Origin: Gloeopeniophorella convolvens
Lineage: Eukaryota; Basidiomycota; Agaricomycetes; Russulales
Direction of reading: 5' to 3'
NCBI GenBank assembly: GCA_022496205.1
Contig: WTXD01000040.1
Coordinates: forward strand, 1-64,000
DNA length: 64,000 nucleotides
Both the position numbers and the translations under genes were made by a program. Below are positions 1 to 11,332 of this stretch, one piece after another. The notes beneath the pieces are model-generated. The model was not told the origin of the DNA, searched no databases, and worked only from the letters and a program-made list of their open reading frames with translations. The number at the start of each line of letters is the position of its first letter. Positions within the stretch are counted from its first letter, which is position 1.

Positions 1-2822
1 TATGAATGGGAAACTCGAGGAGGCGCCAGGTTGCCTCGGAAGCAGCGATGTAGCGTCCTTCGCGAAACTCACTGATCTCATCGCGCCTTGTAATCTCCAT
101 TGTTGCACGGTCCGGGCCCTTGTGAGTATACTTGGTGATGTATTTTGCGGCCACAAAGGACACGACGCATTCGACATTGATGTGGCAGTTATACTTGGCA
201 GATAGGTGCGGGTTGTATGGTACAATCCAGCGGTTGTCGAGCTGAATGCCACGGACATCATATGAGTGACCATCATTTGGGCGTGCATATAGGGGGTAGC
301 CATCCTGCGTCATAATCGTTTCTTCTTGATAAGGTTTCGGAAAGCCTTTTGTACACTTGCCATTGTCCATGCAAGGTGCGTTGGGGTTGGCAGATCCACA
401 CGGACCATGAACCATGCAGCGCTTGACGATTTCGAAAAGTCGTGGCTCAGTAACAGGATTGGGCCAGTAGGCACAAACAATGGAGTCGACGTGTTCAGGG
501 CGCGTGATGCGAAATGAGCCATCGAGGATGAGGAGGAGATGCATATGAGGGAGGCCGCGCTTCTGGAACTCGATTGTGTAGACATGTGCAACAGCACGTC
601 CAAAGATACCGGTCTTGTAGAGGTCATCGATGATGGCTCTCTTGTAGAGCGCAAAGATGCGTACAATCAGGTCCGGGCGGTCAGCGGACGTCTGCCCTGG
701 TATGAGCTCGCTGACAACCTCTGGCCAATTGGGGTTACAGGTGACGGTGATAAAGAGATCAAATTTGTGATAGTAGCGTGCGAGTGCCATTGCGTCCTGG
801 AAGAGCTGATGCATATAGCGGGGGCCACCAACGTATGATGACGGGAGGACTGTCCGTCTACCGATATCATGGAGATCAAGGCTGTCATCCGAGCGCGCAA
901 CAGCGTCTTCAAGACCACTATAGAGGGCTGCACGCAGTTCACCCTGATTATTTTCTAGCCATCGAAGCCGGTTCTGGTCCATTGAAACCCAAACATCACA
1001 GACATACTGCTGGAAAAGTCGACCACCCCGATGTAGGAGAGCAAAGTTGCCATCACGGATATGGAGCTGGTAGGAGTAGAATTGGATCTGGGTCATGCGC
1101 GTCCGTGTGCGCCCAGAATTTGAATCGCTACTATTGCTGGATGGGTGAAGACGGAGAGTGTGTGTCCATCCACGGGAACCCCAAGGAAAGAGAAGGACGT
1201 AGTGAAGAGGAGCATAAGCAGGATGAGAGTCGTTGATACGTTGCAGCTGCCCAGACCGCCGATGCAAGATGATGTCGCGAGAGTCAGCTACTTGATTTTC
1301 ATCACCTGGAACGATTACAGCAACTTCGTCTGCTGTTGGAAGATTTTATCGGCGCTGGTCATAGGCAGGATCAGCTATAAGTCGGACTGAAATGTCTTCC
1401 ACATCATTTTGCTCGAGAATCTGAAGGGCGTGCTGATAAACGCGTGTATAGCGGTGGGATTCGAAGAGGATGTTCTGAAGTAAAGACATGGTATCACGTC
1501 AGAGGTTGGAGTTCCGTTCCATACGCTCGTTAAGAGCATCGCGAGGGTCATAGAAGATGAGCTGACTATAAACGGGGCGGCGTCCCTCCAGAGGGAGAAG
1601 GCTACCTGTCTGATGATACAGCTGGTAGCCCATCTTCCAGACCCACGGTCCATGGTGTCCACCGGTGTTGATGTCTTGGATGTTGACATTGAACGATGTG
1701 AATGCGAGTGCAGCATTGTATTGACGGATATGCTCTTGAAACTCGATAGACTGCGGATCAGTGCCTATAAAGAGCGCGTGAAGGCCAGGAGGGGGATCCT
1801 CGATTAGAGGCAGTTGAACTTGATTATGATGACAGCATTTTCCAAACTCGGGGCTACTCCGGCTGCTCGCTTGAACCTTTTCAGCTAGCCAATGTTTTGC
1901 GCCACAGTGTGAGCACAGAACGTCCATGCGCCCAAGAGAGAAAGGCACGACTGGCTCAAGATAGGAACGACGGCCAGAAGGGAGCGCATCTGCACGATGT
2001 CCGCGTGACGTAGATGTAGGTCTTTGTTGAGGAGTTTCGTGATCTTGAAAAAGCAATCGTATTAGAAAGATATGTGTGAAACAGTACTTAGTCTTACATA
2101 CCATCTGCTGGCATATTCTCGGAGATGTTCTGCAGACTCCAAGTTGGAGTCGGACACGGGGTCGGTAGATGCTGTGTATCGAATCCTGTTCCGGTGTGTG
2201 GCTGGATAGAACCAACATCTATGGCCTGATGACCGGTAGGCGCTGCAGCCACCTGTTGCCTTTGCTCCCGCTCTCTACGCCGCCGTTCCCGTTGAGCGAT
2301 CTGTCATCTTATGAGTGGCTGAGAGTTGATAGGTGGCATAGGAAGGGGAGAATTGCTTGTTTGAGCACCCTGCACCCTTTGCTCTTGTTCTCTACGCCGT
2401 CGCTCCTGTTGAGCGATCTGTCGTCTTGTAAGGGGCTGAGAGTTAGAAGGTGTGAGAAGAGGGGGTTGAATGCTTGTTTGGGAACTGGTGGTGTTGTGTG
2501 ACTCTGGCACTTCTTGAGACTCTTGGAGCTGGTGCCGCTGTGCTGATTGTCCTATGTCATGATGGGTGTGCTGAGCGAGCTCTCCTTGTGTATGGTGCAA
2601 TAATCTTGAAGGGCTTAGAGCAAATGGAACGACATTTGGTAGGCAAAAGCTTTGAATTAAACTTGGAGTACGTCTACGATGAGGACTTGTCGGTTCTGGA
2701 CGGCACCGAGCACGCATCACTCGTCGTTGTGATTCAGGCGAACCACTCATGTCAGATTGCTGGCGCAAGATTATTAGTATTACGAAAATAAAGTCATGAA
2801 CTGATGCACACCTCTCCCACAA
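1..2822 (-). pseudogene. Helitron Rep/helicase, decayed and cut by the window edge
   Basis: This is the N-terminal half of a Helitron-type RepHel protein, a rolling-circle transposase. Reading the minus strand leftwards it shows a low-complexity Arg/Gln/Pro-rich N-terminus and an intron at about 2040-2103. A Helitron N-terminal segment follows (LGRMDVLCSHCGAKHWL, then EHIRQYNAALAFTS). The HUH metal-binding triad is intact in RGLPHMHLLLIL, with the CAT-ATG-CAT codons at 539-547. The Tyr region AAKYITKYTHKGPDRA lies nearer the left edge. The helicase part would lie beyond position 1. Three in-frame stops break the frame: just past 2304, at 1499-1501 and at 1346-1348. The copy therefore looks dead, although the catalytic motifs survive. 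No element terminus (TC start or CTRR hairpin end) was found. Family assignment is confident; the exact start is not. Confidence 0.85.
2261..2494. repeat. Two tandem 117-bp repeats in the Helitron N-terminus
   Basis: Copies at about 2261-2377 and 2378-2494 share the order of a basic Arg/Glu stretch, RRQIAQ and SQPL (minus-strand reading). The offset of 117 bp equals 39 codons, so the duplication kept the frame. In the downstream copy a codon matching an Arg in the other copy is TGA, consistent with C-to-T decay of CGA. Confidence 0.6.
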
Positions 2823-3678
2823 AATATATGTGCTTCAATAGGTGTTTGACACACTACAGTGAAAGGCGGTACTATGTCTTGATTTTGTGACCTAGAAGCA
2901 TATAGCACCTACACGGTAAGCTCCACAGGTTTGCAAGACTCAGTGTAAGCAGCAGAGAGTAATTCAGGGAGACAGTATGAAGGCCGCAAGACCACAGCAG
3001 CCTCGCATGCGTGCTTCAATCACATCAGGTAGATTATGCCTGAGCAGTCAGGAATGTTCGAGAATTCACTCTCTAACGCTTTTGTGAGATGGTCCGCAAG
3101 CGTCTCAGTCTTCTGAATCAGCAAAGCTAGGCTTGAAGGGTTTTGTGGGATGTGGGGTCTATTATGATGTAGATGGACGCAAGAGATAGATGCGCGAGTA
3201 AGTCATGTTGAGTCAACCTCTCGAGTCTCAAGACAATGTCAACACGTGAACATCACGGGATGGACGACCGGATCAAATGTTCCGGCGCCGGAAGCAAGAA
3301 GCGCGTCGTCACGCGTAACGCGTCGGAGTCCACAGCCAATCACATTGCTCACTTATGCGTGACGTTTATGTCGCGTCGGTCACACCGCGTTTTGCTTTAT
3401 GAAAGTAAGGATGCCTACTGCAGCTGACGCATGAGTCACATATATTACGAATTAGCAGTTCATCATCACGGGATGGTGGGCCAGTGTGGCAAAGCACCCC
3501 AGATACACGTCGAGCGACACCGTTCAAGCGCGTTAAAGATAAATCATTCTCGATTCTGTACGTCATCGACCCCATCTTCAATGCTGGTGGACCCCTTGGA
3601 CGATATAGCGAGTTCATCGCCGAAAATGTATTTGTAGCCTTGTACCACATGGTCCGAGTCTGGTCCGTTGAAAGGATC
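2823..3678. other. Intergenic, no gene seen
   Basis: No frame shows family motifs or convincing splice structure. A 13-base word (atcacgggatggN) occurs near 3253 and 3466. The right end of the Helitron probably lies in here but could not be placed. Confidence 0.4.
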
Positions 3679-5818
3679 TCAAAGCATCCCAACCCGCTTT
3701 CTCAGTCGCACGGGAATCGGCTGCACGCACAGTGTCATCTTGGCGTCTGCCTGCATCACGCGTTCGCGCCACTGCTCTCCGCTCTCGCCCGGGTTCATGA
3801 TCGGCTCGAGGGTCCAGTCTCGAATGAGGAGTGTAAGGAAACAAACTGCCTCCACTGCTGCGAACTTGCGCCCAATGCACGTACGCGGGCCTGCGGGGAC
3901 TGCCTCTCAATATACAGAACGTGGTCATGAGATGTGACCTACCGATGCTGAATGCAGTGACATCCTCAACTTCCGCAGAGGCACCTCTCCAACGCGTAGG
4001 GTCGTATTTGTATGGCTCAGGGAAGTAACGTGGGTTGTAATCTGATTAGTAGAGATTCAAGTTCGGCACGTAGCGCAGACTCTCCACAGAAGATTTGACT
4101 CACGGACGCCTGCCATATCTACGACAACCGTTATCCCCTTAGGAATAGGAACCTGTCGTGTTCCCGCTTGGCCATTGCCATTCGACACATTGAGGAAGGT
4201 GTCTTCGCTTGACTCCCGGACCACGAAGTGTCCGGCGGCTGTCGAGTCCTAAGAGACTTGCGAGCGAACGGAGTAGAAGAGAACGAACGATAGAGTCTCA
4301 AAGTTTCGTAGAAGGCGCTAGCAATCTTATCAAGGTAAGGGAAATCTTCAAATGTCTACGGGGGTGAATGCTTGGAACTGAGAGGGACAGGTATGACTTA
4401 CAGGATCACGATCATGACCGACGACTTCTGCAATCTGTTGATACGCTTCTTCTTGGACCTTCGGATGAAGTGCAAGGAGCCCAACTGCGGCCGCGAGAGT
4501 GAACGCGGTGGTTTCTAATGGCATTCCTGGTCATTCGGCTGACACAGGGCAACAATAGTGTGGCACAGACCGTGGCCTGCGAATAACATCGCGAAAACAT
4601 TACCCACCTGTACAACACGTTCAGAAACTGCGAACACGTCCAGAATTTCCACTTACGAGTTCGCTGTCGCTCAGATTGAGTTTTCCATCTTCTTCATTAG
4701 CCCGGATGAGCAGGCTGAAGACGTCTTTTTTTTCTTTGCTCTGTGCAACGTCGTCCGCACTCAGATCGGCTCTTCGTTCCGCTATCATATTCGTCAAGTA
4801 GTCCTGGAGTACCTTGATCGAGACCGGGATCTGGCGCAGCCTAGGAAATGGGATTTAGCATTGGTCGCGGTCAGTGGAACGATGGTGCAGACTTCTTGAA
4901 AGGTAACTTGTATACCCAAGATGGGGCAATAACCCGGATGAAGACCGAATCGACCCATATGCGCATCGCTTCATGCATACTCATGGTCCCATCTTCGTTT
5001 GTCGATGCACAATCCCACTGGGACGATACGCCAAAGCCGCACGCGGAGATGACGAACAATGCCAAGCGAATGGTGTAAGCCTGCACGGGTTGCAGAGATA
5101 CTGAAGCTTTTCCCGTCCAACCTTCCGTGCTGACCATATCGCGGTATACCCGTAGGGTCTCGGACCATACTAATGAGTAAGTTGAGTTATTGAATGCAGG
5201 GCCCACGATCCGGCGGTGTCGCCTCCAGTCTTCCCCGTTGGTAGTGACAAGGTTTGCGCCCCACGCACTGATGGTAAGATGGAACAGTGAGACAAAACGG
5301 AAGCCGCGAGGGAAGACTTACTCCAATACTCTCGTGGCCCAATGAGGCTTCCCCCAAGTGGACTGATAACCTACCCCGACGAATTGCCGGGCAATATCTA
5401 ACGAATTCGTGTAGACGATAGGAGGACCGTGAAGGAACGGGAATATAGAAACAATTTCCGAACCCCATTTCTTGTAGACTATGGAGCCGGATGGGTCAGT
5501 TAGAAGACCAGGAACATGAGGCATTGCAGATGCTCGCACACGACAAACGCCAGTCCCAAACAAAAGACACGCCTGGATTCCACCAGTATGTACGTATAGC
5601 AGCACCCGGGGGTAACATTGGGCAGAATGGTACCCATGGTCCAGGAATACCTTCCAACATCTGTCGACGAGTCTGCACCATGACCACTTGGTAGAGCACA
5701 CCCTACGCACCTTCAATGCATTACGAAACTTGATTGATCTAGACACAAAAAAGATGCAGGCCAATGTTCCGAGGACGGCACGCCAGACGAGCACGTCGCT
5801 GGCTTGCTCTGAGGACAT
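3679..5818 (-). CDS. Cytochrome P450 monooxygenase, CYP5150-like
   Basis: A heme-thiolate monooxygenase anchored in the ER membrane. It starts at an ATG just before a hydrophobic anchor (LVWRAVLGTLACIFF). A start 17 codons upstream (5869) is also possible. All P450 hallmarks are recovered across several short introns. The C-helix WRRHRRIVGPAFN is near 5210. The I-helix reads AGH-E-TT once the intron near 4530-4585 is removed. The K-helix ExxR is FYETLRLY near 4300, and the aromatic segment is HYNPRYFPEPYKYDPTRW near 4030. The heme loop FSIGPRTCIGRKFA is restored by an intron ending in cccgcag near 3900. No stop or frameshift remains after splicing, so it looks functional. The subfamily call is by general resemblance only and the substrate is unknown. 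It is divergent to Sec20, about 520 bp away. Confidence 0.87.
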
Positions 5819-6339
5819 GGTAGTTTCGGGTGTTGACAGGTAGGACGACGTGGAACTCGCGGACGCCAAACGTGCCTTATACGACGGTCTGACAGGGGAT
5901 ACATAAGTGGTCGCTTACATATTTCCTCATGGAGATGCAATAGACGTGTAACGTACATACTTACTTACCATGATTGGGATAGCCTAGCGTTTACCTGAAA
6001 GCGTCGCAGTGACATTACGAAGGGAACTGAGAACCAGGTTGGGTTGGTCTCAGGTGGCGAATGAATGGCGAGACAGCACAAGTCGTCTGCCTTTTACTTT
6101 CGCGCATTCCCAGGTAGAGTGTGTATGTACTAGGGTGCTTCGCAGTATCAGTACAATGGCGGAAGTTGGCACTGTAAGCAAACTGTAAGCGAGGAAAGAG
6201 GTCGGAATTGCGGCGTGAGCCGGCAACGTCCGGCCGGCTAGACTAAGTAAGTATGTCGGGACACGTGTACAACGGCCGCACCTTCTGGTCACCTCTTGTG
6301 TTGCACCCGTATACCTGCAGCAAACGACCTTATACGACC

Positions 6340-7621
6340 ATGCCACCCTTACCCCCCACTTTTGACGACAGTACCAATGCGACCATTGCCTCAATACAGC
6401 GACGTCAAACCGATCTACAGGATTTCCAGATACCCCGCTTACGCGGTTGCACCGAATCTCTCGCCATACAGCAACAGTACTCCGCAGAGCTTCGTGAAGA
6501 TTTAGATGCGTTGACGCGCCTTGTCGAGGTGAGTGTGCCTACTTTTGTTGGCTCCTCTTAATTTCTCAAAGGATGTCAGTAGGCACTTGATGAGTCCGTC
6601 GACGTGCAGCGTAGTGAGCGCGATCGGAAGGACCTCCGAGGCACTGTTGAGAGTTTCAGGGCAGATATCTCTCGGTATGTTGCGGCTTTAAATTCAAACT
6701 TACATGTCTGAAAGCGCGCCCACCAGGTTGCGAAAGGACATGCGAGCGGCTCTCCTTGCGTCGAAGCGGGCCATCGACGCCAAGGCATCTTCTAACCGAG
6801 AAGAACTATTGCGTTCATCAGTACTGAAAGAGAAGAAGACTTCAGAAGGGCAGACTGCGTGCGTGCTGTTGCGTTGTCAACACAAGGCTATCCTCACACC
6901 TCGACAGGGAGGACACTGTTATGAAGGTCCAAGCTGATGTCACCGACGCTCTTCGGCGAACTATGACCCTTATGCAAGGGGAGTTGGAGCGATCAGTTTT
7001 GTCTACCCAAATGCTCGGTGTGTGCATTCTCGCATACTATCGGGCTGCTGAGCTGACATTGGGTCTTCAGAGGCTTCCACGGCATCACTCAAGGGTACAT
7101 CCTCAACGCAGGAGTTGCTCACCGACCTTCTTGGCGCTTCTAAACAACTTGTCACCGTACTCGAAAAGTCCGACTGGTTGGATCGGATTCTTATTTTTAC
7201 AGCACTTGCTTTCTTCGTCCTTGTCGTGCTCTTTATCCTCAAGCAGCGTATTATCGACCGCGGGTTGCGAATCGCGTTCTGGTGGACGCGCTTCTTACCT
7301 TATATGAGCGGCAGCAGCTCGCAGTACAATGATGCCGCAGGAGATATGATGGAAAGGGGCTCGGCGCTTGCACAAAGCACGGCCAGCATCGTCTCGTTCG
7401 CTGCCGCGGTCACAGCAGCTACTGCAGCATTGCCCCCGACCGTCTCTGGGGTGCGACCCGACAACGAGACGCCGCTCGCCCGTACGGCAGATGTTGTCGC
7501 TGACCTCTTGTCTGACGCCTCCACTACTTTACATACATCTGATACGGACTTCCTTACGACAACGGTCGCCTCTCTGGCAAGCGAGACACCCTATGGCGAC
7601 AGTGTTCACGATGAACTCTGA
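6340..7621 (+). CDS. SEC20: SNARE Sec20, Golgi-to-ER retrieval
   Basis: A Qb-SNARE-like protein of the ER that receives COPI vesicles returning from the Golgi. The ATG at 6340 opens MPPLPPTFDDSTNATIASIQ. The N-terminal half is heptad-rich and is cut by four or five short introns (first donor near 6531). The diagnostic segment is LTDLLGASKQLVTVLEKSDW, followed by DRILIF, a single membrane span (TALAFFVLVVLFILKQRI), then RGLRIAFWWTRFLP. The WLDR...FWWTRFLP arrangement is typical of the Sec20 domain. The roughly 100-residue Ser/Thr/Ala-rich tail after the membrane span would face the ER lumen. It ends with the DEL-type C-terminus HDEL, the classical ER-retention signal, which fits an ER-resident SNARE. 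Confidence 0.9.
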
Positions 7622-8016
7622 TGGGTGCCTGCTACGCTCCTACATTACTTTATTCTATCATAGCATCAGCCACCCTTATGCAGGCGAATAGCAAGCTGGT
7701 AATGTTGTCACGTACCGGTGCAAAGATGGCGACTTGAGCAGCTGCAGATACGCACGGCTCCGGAGTTGACTCTGGTTGACCTTGACATGGTACGCAAGTT
7801 GGCGGACGTCGTCGGCGACGATGACCTCACGCTCACGTGACATTCCGCGGCCGCAGTCTGCGATTGGCTAAGCACGCAAAGAGTGCGCCACCCGACTCGA
7901 CTCGATTCAAGCTGTAAGGGCTCTTCGCAACTCAGCCCACTGCCGGCTTCCTCACGCGAGTGGCTGGCTGCGCACATTTTCATCCTATAGGAGGCTCCAT
8001 AGTACCCTCCACTGAT
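7622..8016. other. Intergenic between SEC20 and F-box gene
   Basis: About 395 bp separating two same-strand genes. It probably holds the SEC20 3' end and the F-box gene promoter. No RNA gene or repeat was recognised. Confidence 0.4.
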
Positions 8017-10595
8017 ATGTCTCCTGGAAAACGATCAAGACCGGAGGGTGATGGGGCTGAGGAAGTAACAGAGGCTGCACACTACCGACCGTCTGCTTTG
8101 GACATCCTCCCTGTCGAGATTCTCGCGGAGGTCTTGTCCCACGTCAACTCTCCTAAAGACGTACTCTCTGTTGCACGCTGCAACAAGAACCTTCGTGCAA
8201 CTCTCCTCAATCCCTCGAACGTCGTGATTTGGCGCCGCGCGCGCGAGCAATGCATTGTACCTGGCCTTCCTCCCCCACTCCCTGGATGGAGCGAGTTGGC
8301 ATATGCTGCATTCATCTTCGATCCAGGATGCTGTGACGTTTGTGTCATCGACTTCGTCCCGATCCATCACTCATTTTTGGGGCAGGTGTGTGGCTCCTTG
8401 ACCAATCGAATGTTTTTTTCGTTCGTCGTTAGAGCTCGGATTTGCGGGAAGGTGCGTATGTTGCGCTCTATGCATGGGTCCTAGTTTTTGATCGTTCGCA
8501 GGACGCGTGCCGTAACACCTTCTTGAGGTGCGCTAGTTTGACTGTATAAGGCCCATATCCACCATTCTGGTATTGCCCAGGGAACGCGTTGCCATAGAAA
8601 ATCACTTATTACCTTACTCGAGGGGGATAGCGTTCATCAAAGAGAGGGTCAGGGTACTAGAGGTACCGGTATTGCCAGGTGAGGAATAGCTAGATGATAT
8701 GACTTAACTCAAGGGATCTCCCTCTCAGGGAGCTTCCTCTTAGAAAGCTTAACACTTCGCTATGGTGGGTCGTGCAACCAACATCGAAATTTCGGCACTG
8801 TTGACCGGACCTCAGTCCTTGTTTCGGAATTCAAAAGAGCTGTCAAGGAGTATGAAGAACTAACCGCACGAGGCTTGACCGAAGATCAAGCCATCGACGT
8901 CAGTCGTTCGCTCAGCCGTTGAGCCTGCTCACTCACTCTGTGCCGTAGAGTATCTGCCACGATTCTCAACACAGACGTGACATATCGGCGGTCTGGACAT
9001 TTCGTCCGGGGTAGCTTGGGTCCCGCTGACTGTCTCAATAGCACGCGGACAAGCTGTACTCGTGGAGCCTAAAGTGGAGGCATAGTTATCGCATCACGAA
9101 AGGGAACAATATATCATTGTAAATCATACACCTCTTGCACGTCCTTCATCTTAACTCTTCCCATCTACAGTGCGAACAATCTAGCCAGGGACGCCGGGTG
9201 GGATCTCCAGGACCTTCTTAACAGCCCTTCATATGGCTCGTTGCACCGAAATCGTAATACAGGCCTCGAAGCGATATCGAAAACGGGTAAGCAAGTCCAC
9301 GAGATCTGTAGCTTGACTGTCTGTGTACTATTGAAACAGTTGTCGACCTTATTCGACCCAAGATCGACGCCGAGATCCTCTCCATTGCAGAGAGGCGAGA
9401 GCGAAGGCACAAAGAGCATTGTCAGCAAATCCGGCGGGCAGAAATTGCACAGCACTATGATAGGATGATCGCAAGAGACAGGCGTCGCCCAATGCCACCG
9501 CTCGCTGAATTTCGACGCCTTCCCATTATCAAGGCTCTACAGGACCGGGAGGATGCGACGCCCTCTCAGTCCAAGACTTCAAATCCTCTGCGGATCCTGG
9601 AGCCCGAGCTGAAAAGCTCAGAGTTTATTGCCAGCATGATCGATGGTGACCTCAAGAAATGGGTTGACACCGCGCGCAAGGCTTTCGATGCGATGCTTGG
9701 GTATCCAAACTGGAAGAGTGCCTCCACGAAGCTTGTCCCTCCGGCCGAGAGAGTGACCTCTCGTTTTGTTTGCACCCTTTGTCGCAGGGTTCCAAAAGGG
9801 GACGTAGAAACGGGGTCGTTAGACTTCCGCGGCGCATGTGCGCACCAGTGTCCCCGTTCGTCTAAGCGAGCGATGGTGGTGTGGAAGGCCGATCAGTTCA
9901 CGGTTGATCAGAAGGCATGTATATGTGCTGGCATTCTTGCACAATTGTTGATGACGATAGCTTCGCGGTTTACGCACTTGCAGGCTGTGGATGTACTCTC
10001 CCAGGCACTCTCCCTGGCTCAACTCAAGGCAGAGGACTGTGAGACGGAAGAAAAAATCAAGTTAGCCGAAGTAACGTTCGTGTGCAAGTCTTGTGACATC
10101 CCATTGTTAATGGAATTCCGTCGTCTGGTGAGCGCCAAACGTTCTCTAATGTTGGCCTCTTCAATCACCTTACTACCATCGCGGAGTCAGGCCGGACATA
10201 GTGCTCGACACGAGAGCATGCAAGTTGAAGTAGTCTCTGATGCCGAACAGTCGTTTCACTACCCATACACACCTGGGTTATACGCAAGTCTTATGCGGCA
10301 CAAAAATGAAAAGGAGGCAGTGACCAAGGCGTTTGGATGCCGTCATTGCCAACACGGCACCTCCAATCCACCACCGTCAGAACGGTCGCGGAACAGCGTT
10401 AGTCACACGCAAAAACGCTTTACATTCAACGGATTGATATCGCATCTCAAAGAAAAGTGCGTGTTGCCTTTGTTCTCTCTGCGGGCATGTGACTCACAAG
10501 GGATGCGCTGTCATGGCAGGCACAAGATATTTCCCATGGGGGACGAGGACTTCTTCCGAGATGACCACGCAGTGACACGTGGCATGCAGATCTGA
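8017..10595 (+). CDS. F-box domain protein
   Basis: Probable substrate receptor of an SCF ubiquitin ligase, of the large F-box class expanded in Agaricomycetes. The ATG at 8017 starts MSPGKRSRPEGDG. The F-box spans roughly residues 28-75 (ALDILPVEILAEVLSHVNSP, then VARCNKNLRATL and VIWRRAREQ). Removing an intron near 8338-8385 joins FDPGCCDVC to GSLTNRMFFSFVVRARICGK, a Cys motif often seen after the F-box in these proteins. Further exons run through a long open stretch at 9465-10440 with Cys pairs (FVCTLCRRVPKGD, CRHCQHG). A last intron, about 10459-10525, joins LKEK to HKIFPMGDEDFF before the stop. The 8560-9180 part is the least certain for exon borders. The substrate is unknown. Confidence 0.72.
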
Positions 10596-11258
10596 TGAGC
10601 GCAGCTGCCGGCATCGGGGCTTGATAGTGCGATCTGGTCTCGAGATGACGCTGCTTGGCGCGGCCGTGGTGGATGGATAGCTCTTGAGCGGGTAAGAGGT
10701 CTTTCCATCTCACTTCATACTCGTCCTAATACCGCTTGTAATAAATGGGCGTGCTGCAGGATATACGTGGCAGGCACTATGTTTAGACCATGTGTGTGCA
10801 AAGAATAGAACACTTTTGAAGACTGACTTCTCGTTGGCGATTATTGTGCGTAAAAACATCCCCTTCCGTAATCAGTAGCGCATGATCCTATGGAAATGTG
10901 AGTGTATGCTCTCAAGACCACATCAGCCAGCGCAGGTGACCTTCCCCAGTTGTCTAGAAACAATCTTATGTGCGACTCGTGGGACGGCCGAGCATGGTAC
11001 GAACCTCATGCAGAGCGATACTCAACTCGGATATAAATCACGCTGTCAGCGTGAGCCACGAGGATGATCAAAAGGAGCACGATCGAAGTCGATCGTGAGG
11101 CGCGTTCTCCGGCGATTAGTGGCTCCAAGAACCTGGATAATTTGGACAAGTTCAAGGCTTCCGTATAACGCGACGTCTTTCTTGAGTCCGGGAACCGGGC
11201 CCTGTCATGCCGCTCTCGCGCCTTCCGTCCACCTTCGCCAGCTAGTGCACTTTCTGGG
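10596..11258. other. Intergenic upstream of the GH47 pair
   Basis: About 660 bp with no recognisable coding frame. Its right end carries the TATA element of the first GH47 gene. Confidence 0.4.
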
Positions 11259-11265
11259 TATAAAA
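11259..11265 (+). promoter_or_regulatory. TATA box of GH47 copy 1
   Basis: TATAAAA lies 68-74 bp upstream of the GH47 ATG at 11333, the usual distance for a fungal Pol II core promoter with a short leader. Confidence 0.5.
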
Positions 11266-11332
11266 TGGCACGAGCGCGCGCCATGGTCGCGCGGGACGCG
11301 TTTCCTACCGACGGTACTTCCGTTCTTCCGCC

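Noticed and set aside
3614..3928. 104-codon minus-strand frame at the P450 3' end
   Set aside because: Shadow of the true frame; the heme motif GPRTCIGRKFA is read one base away.
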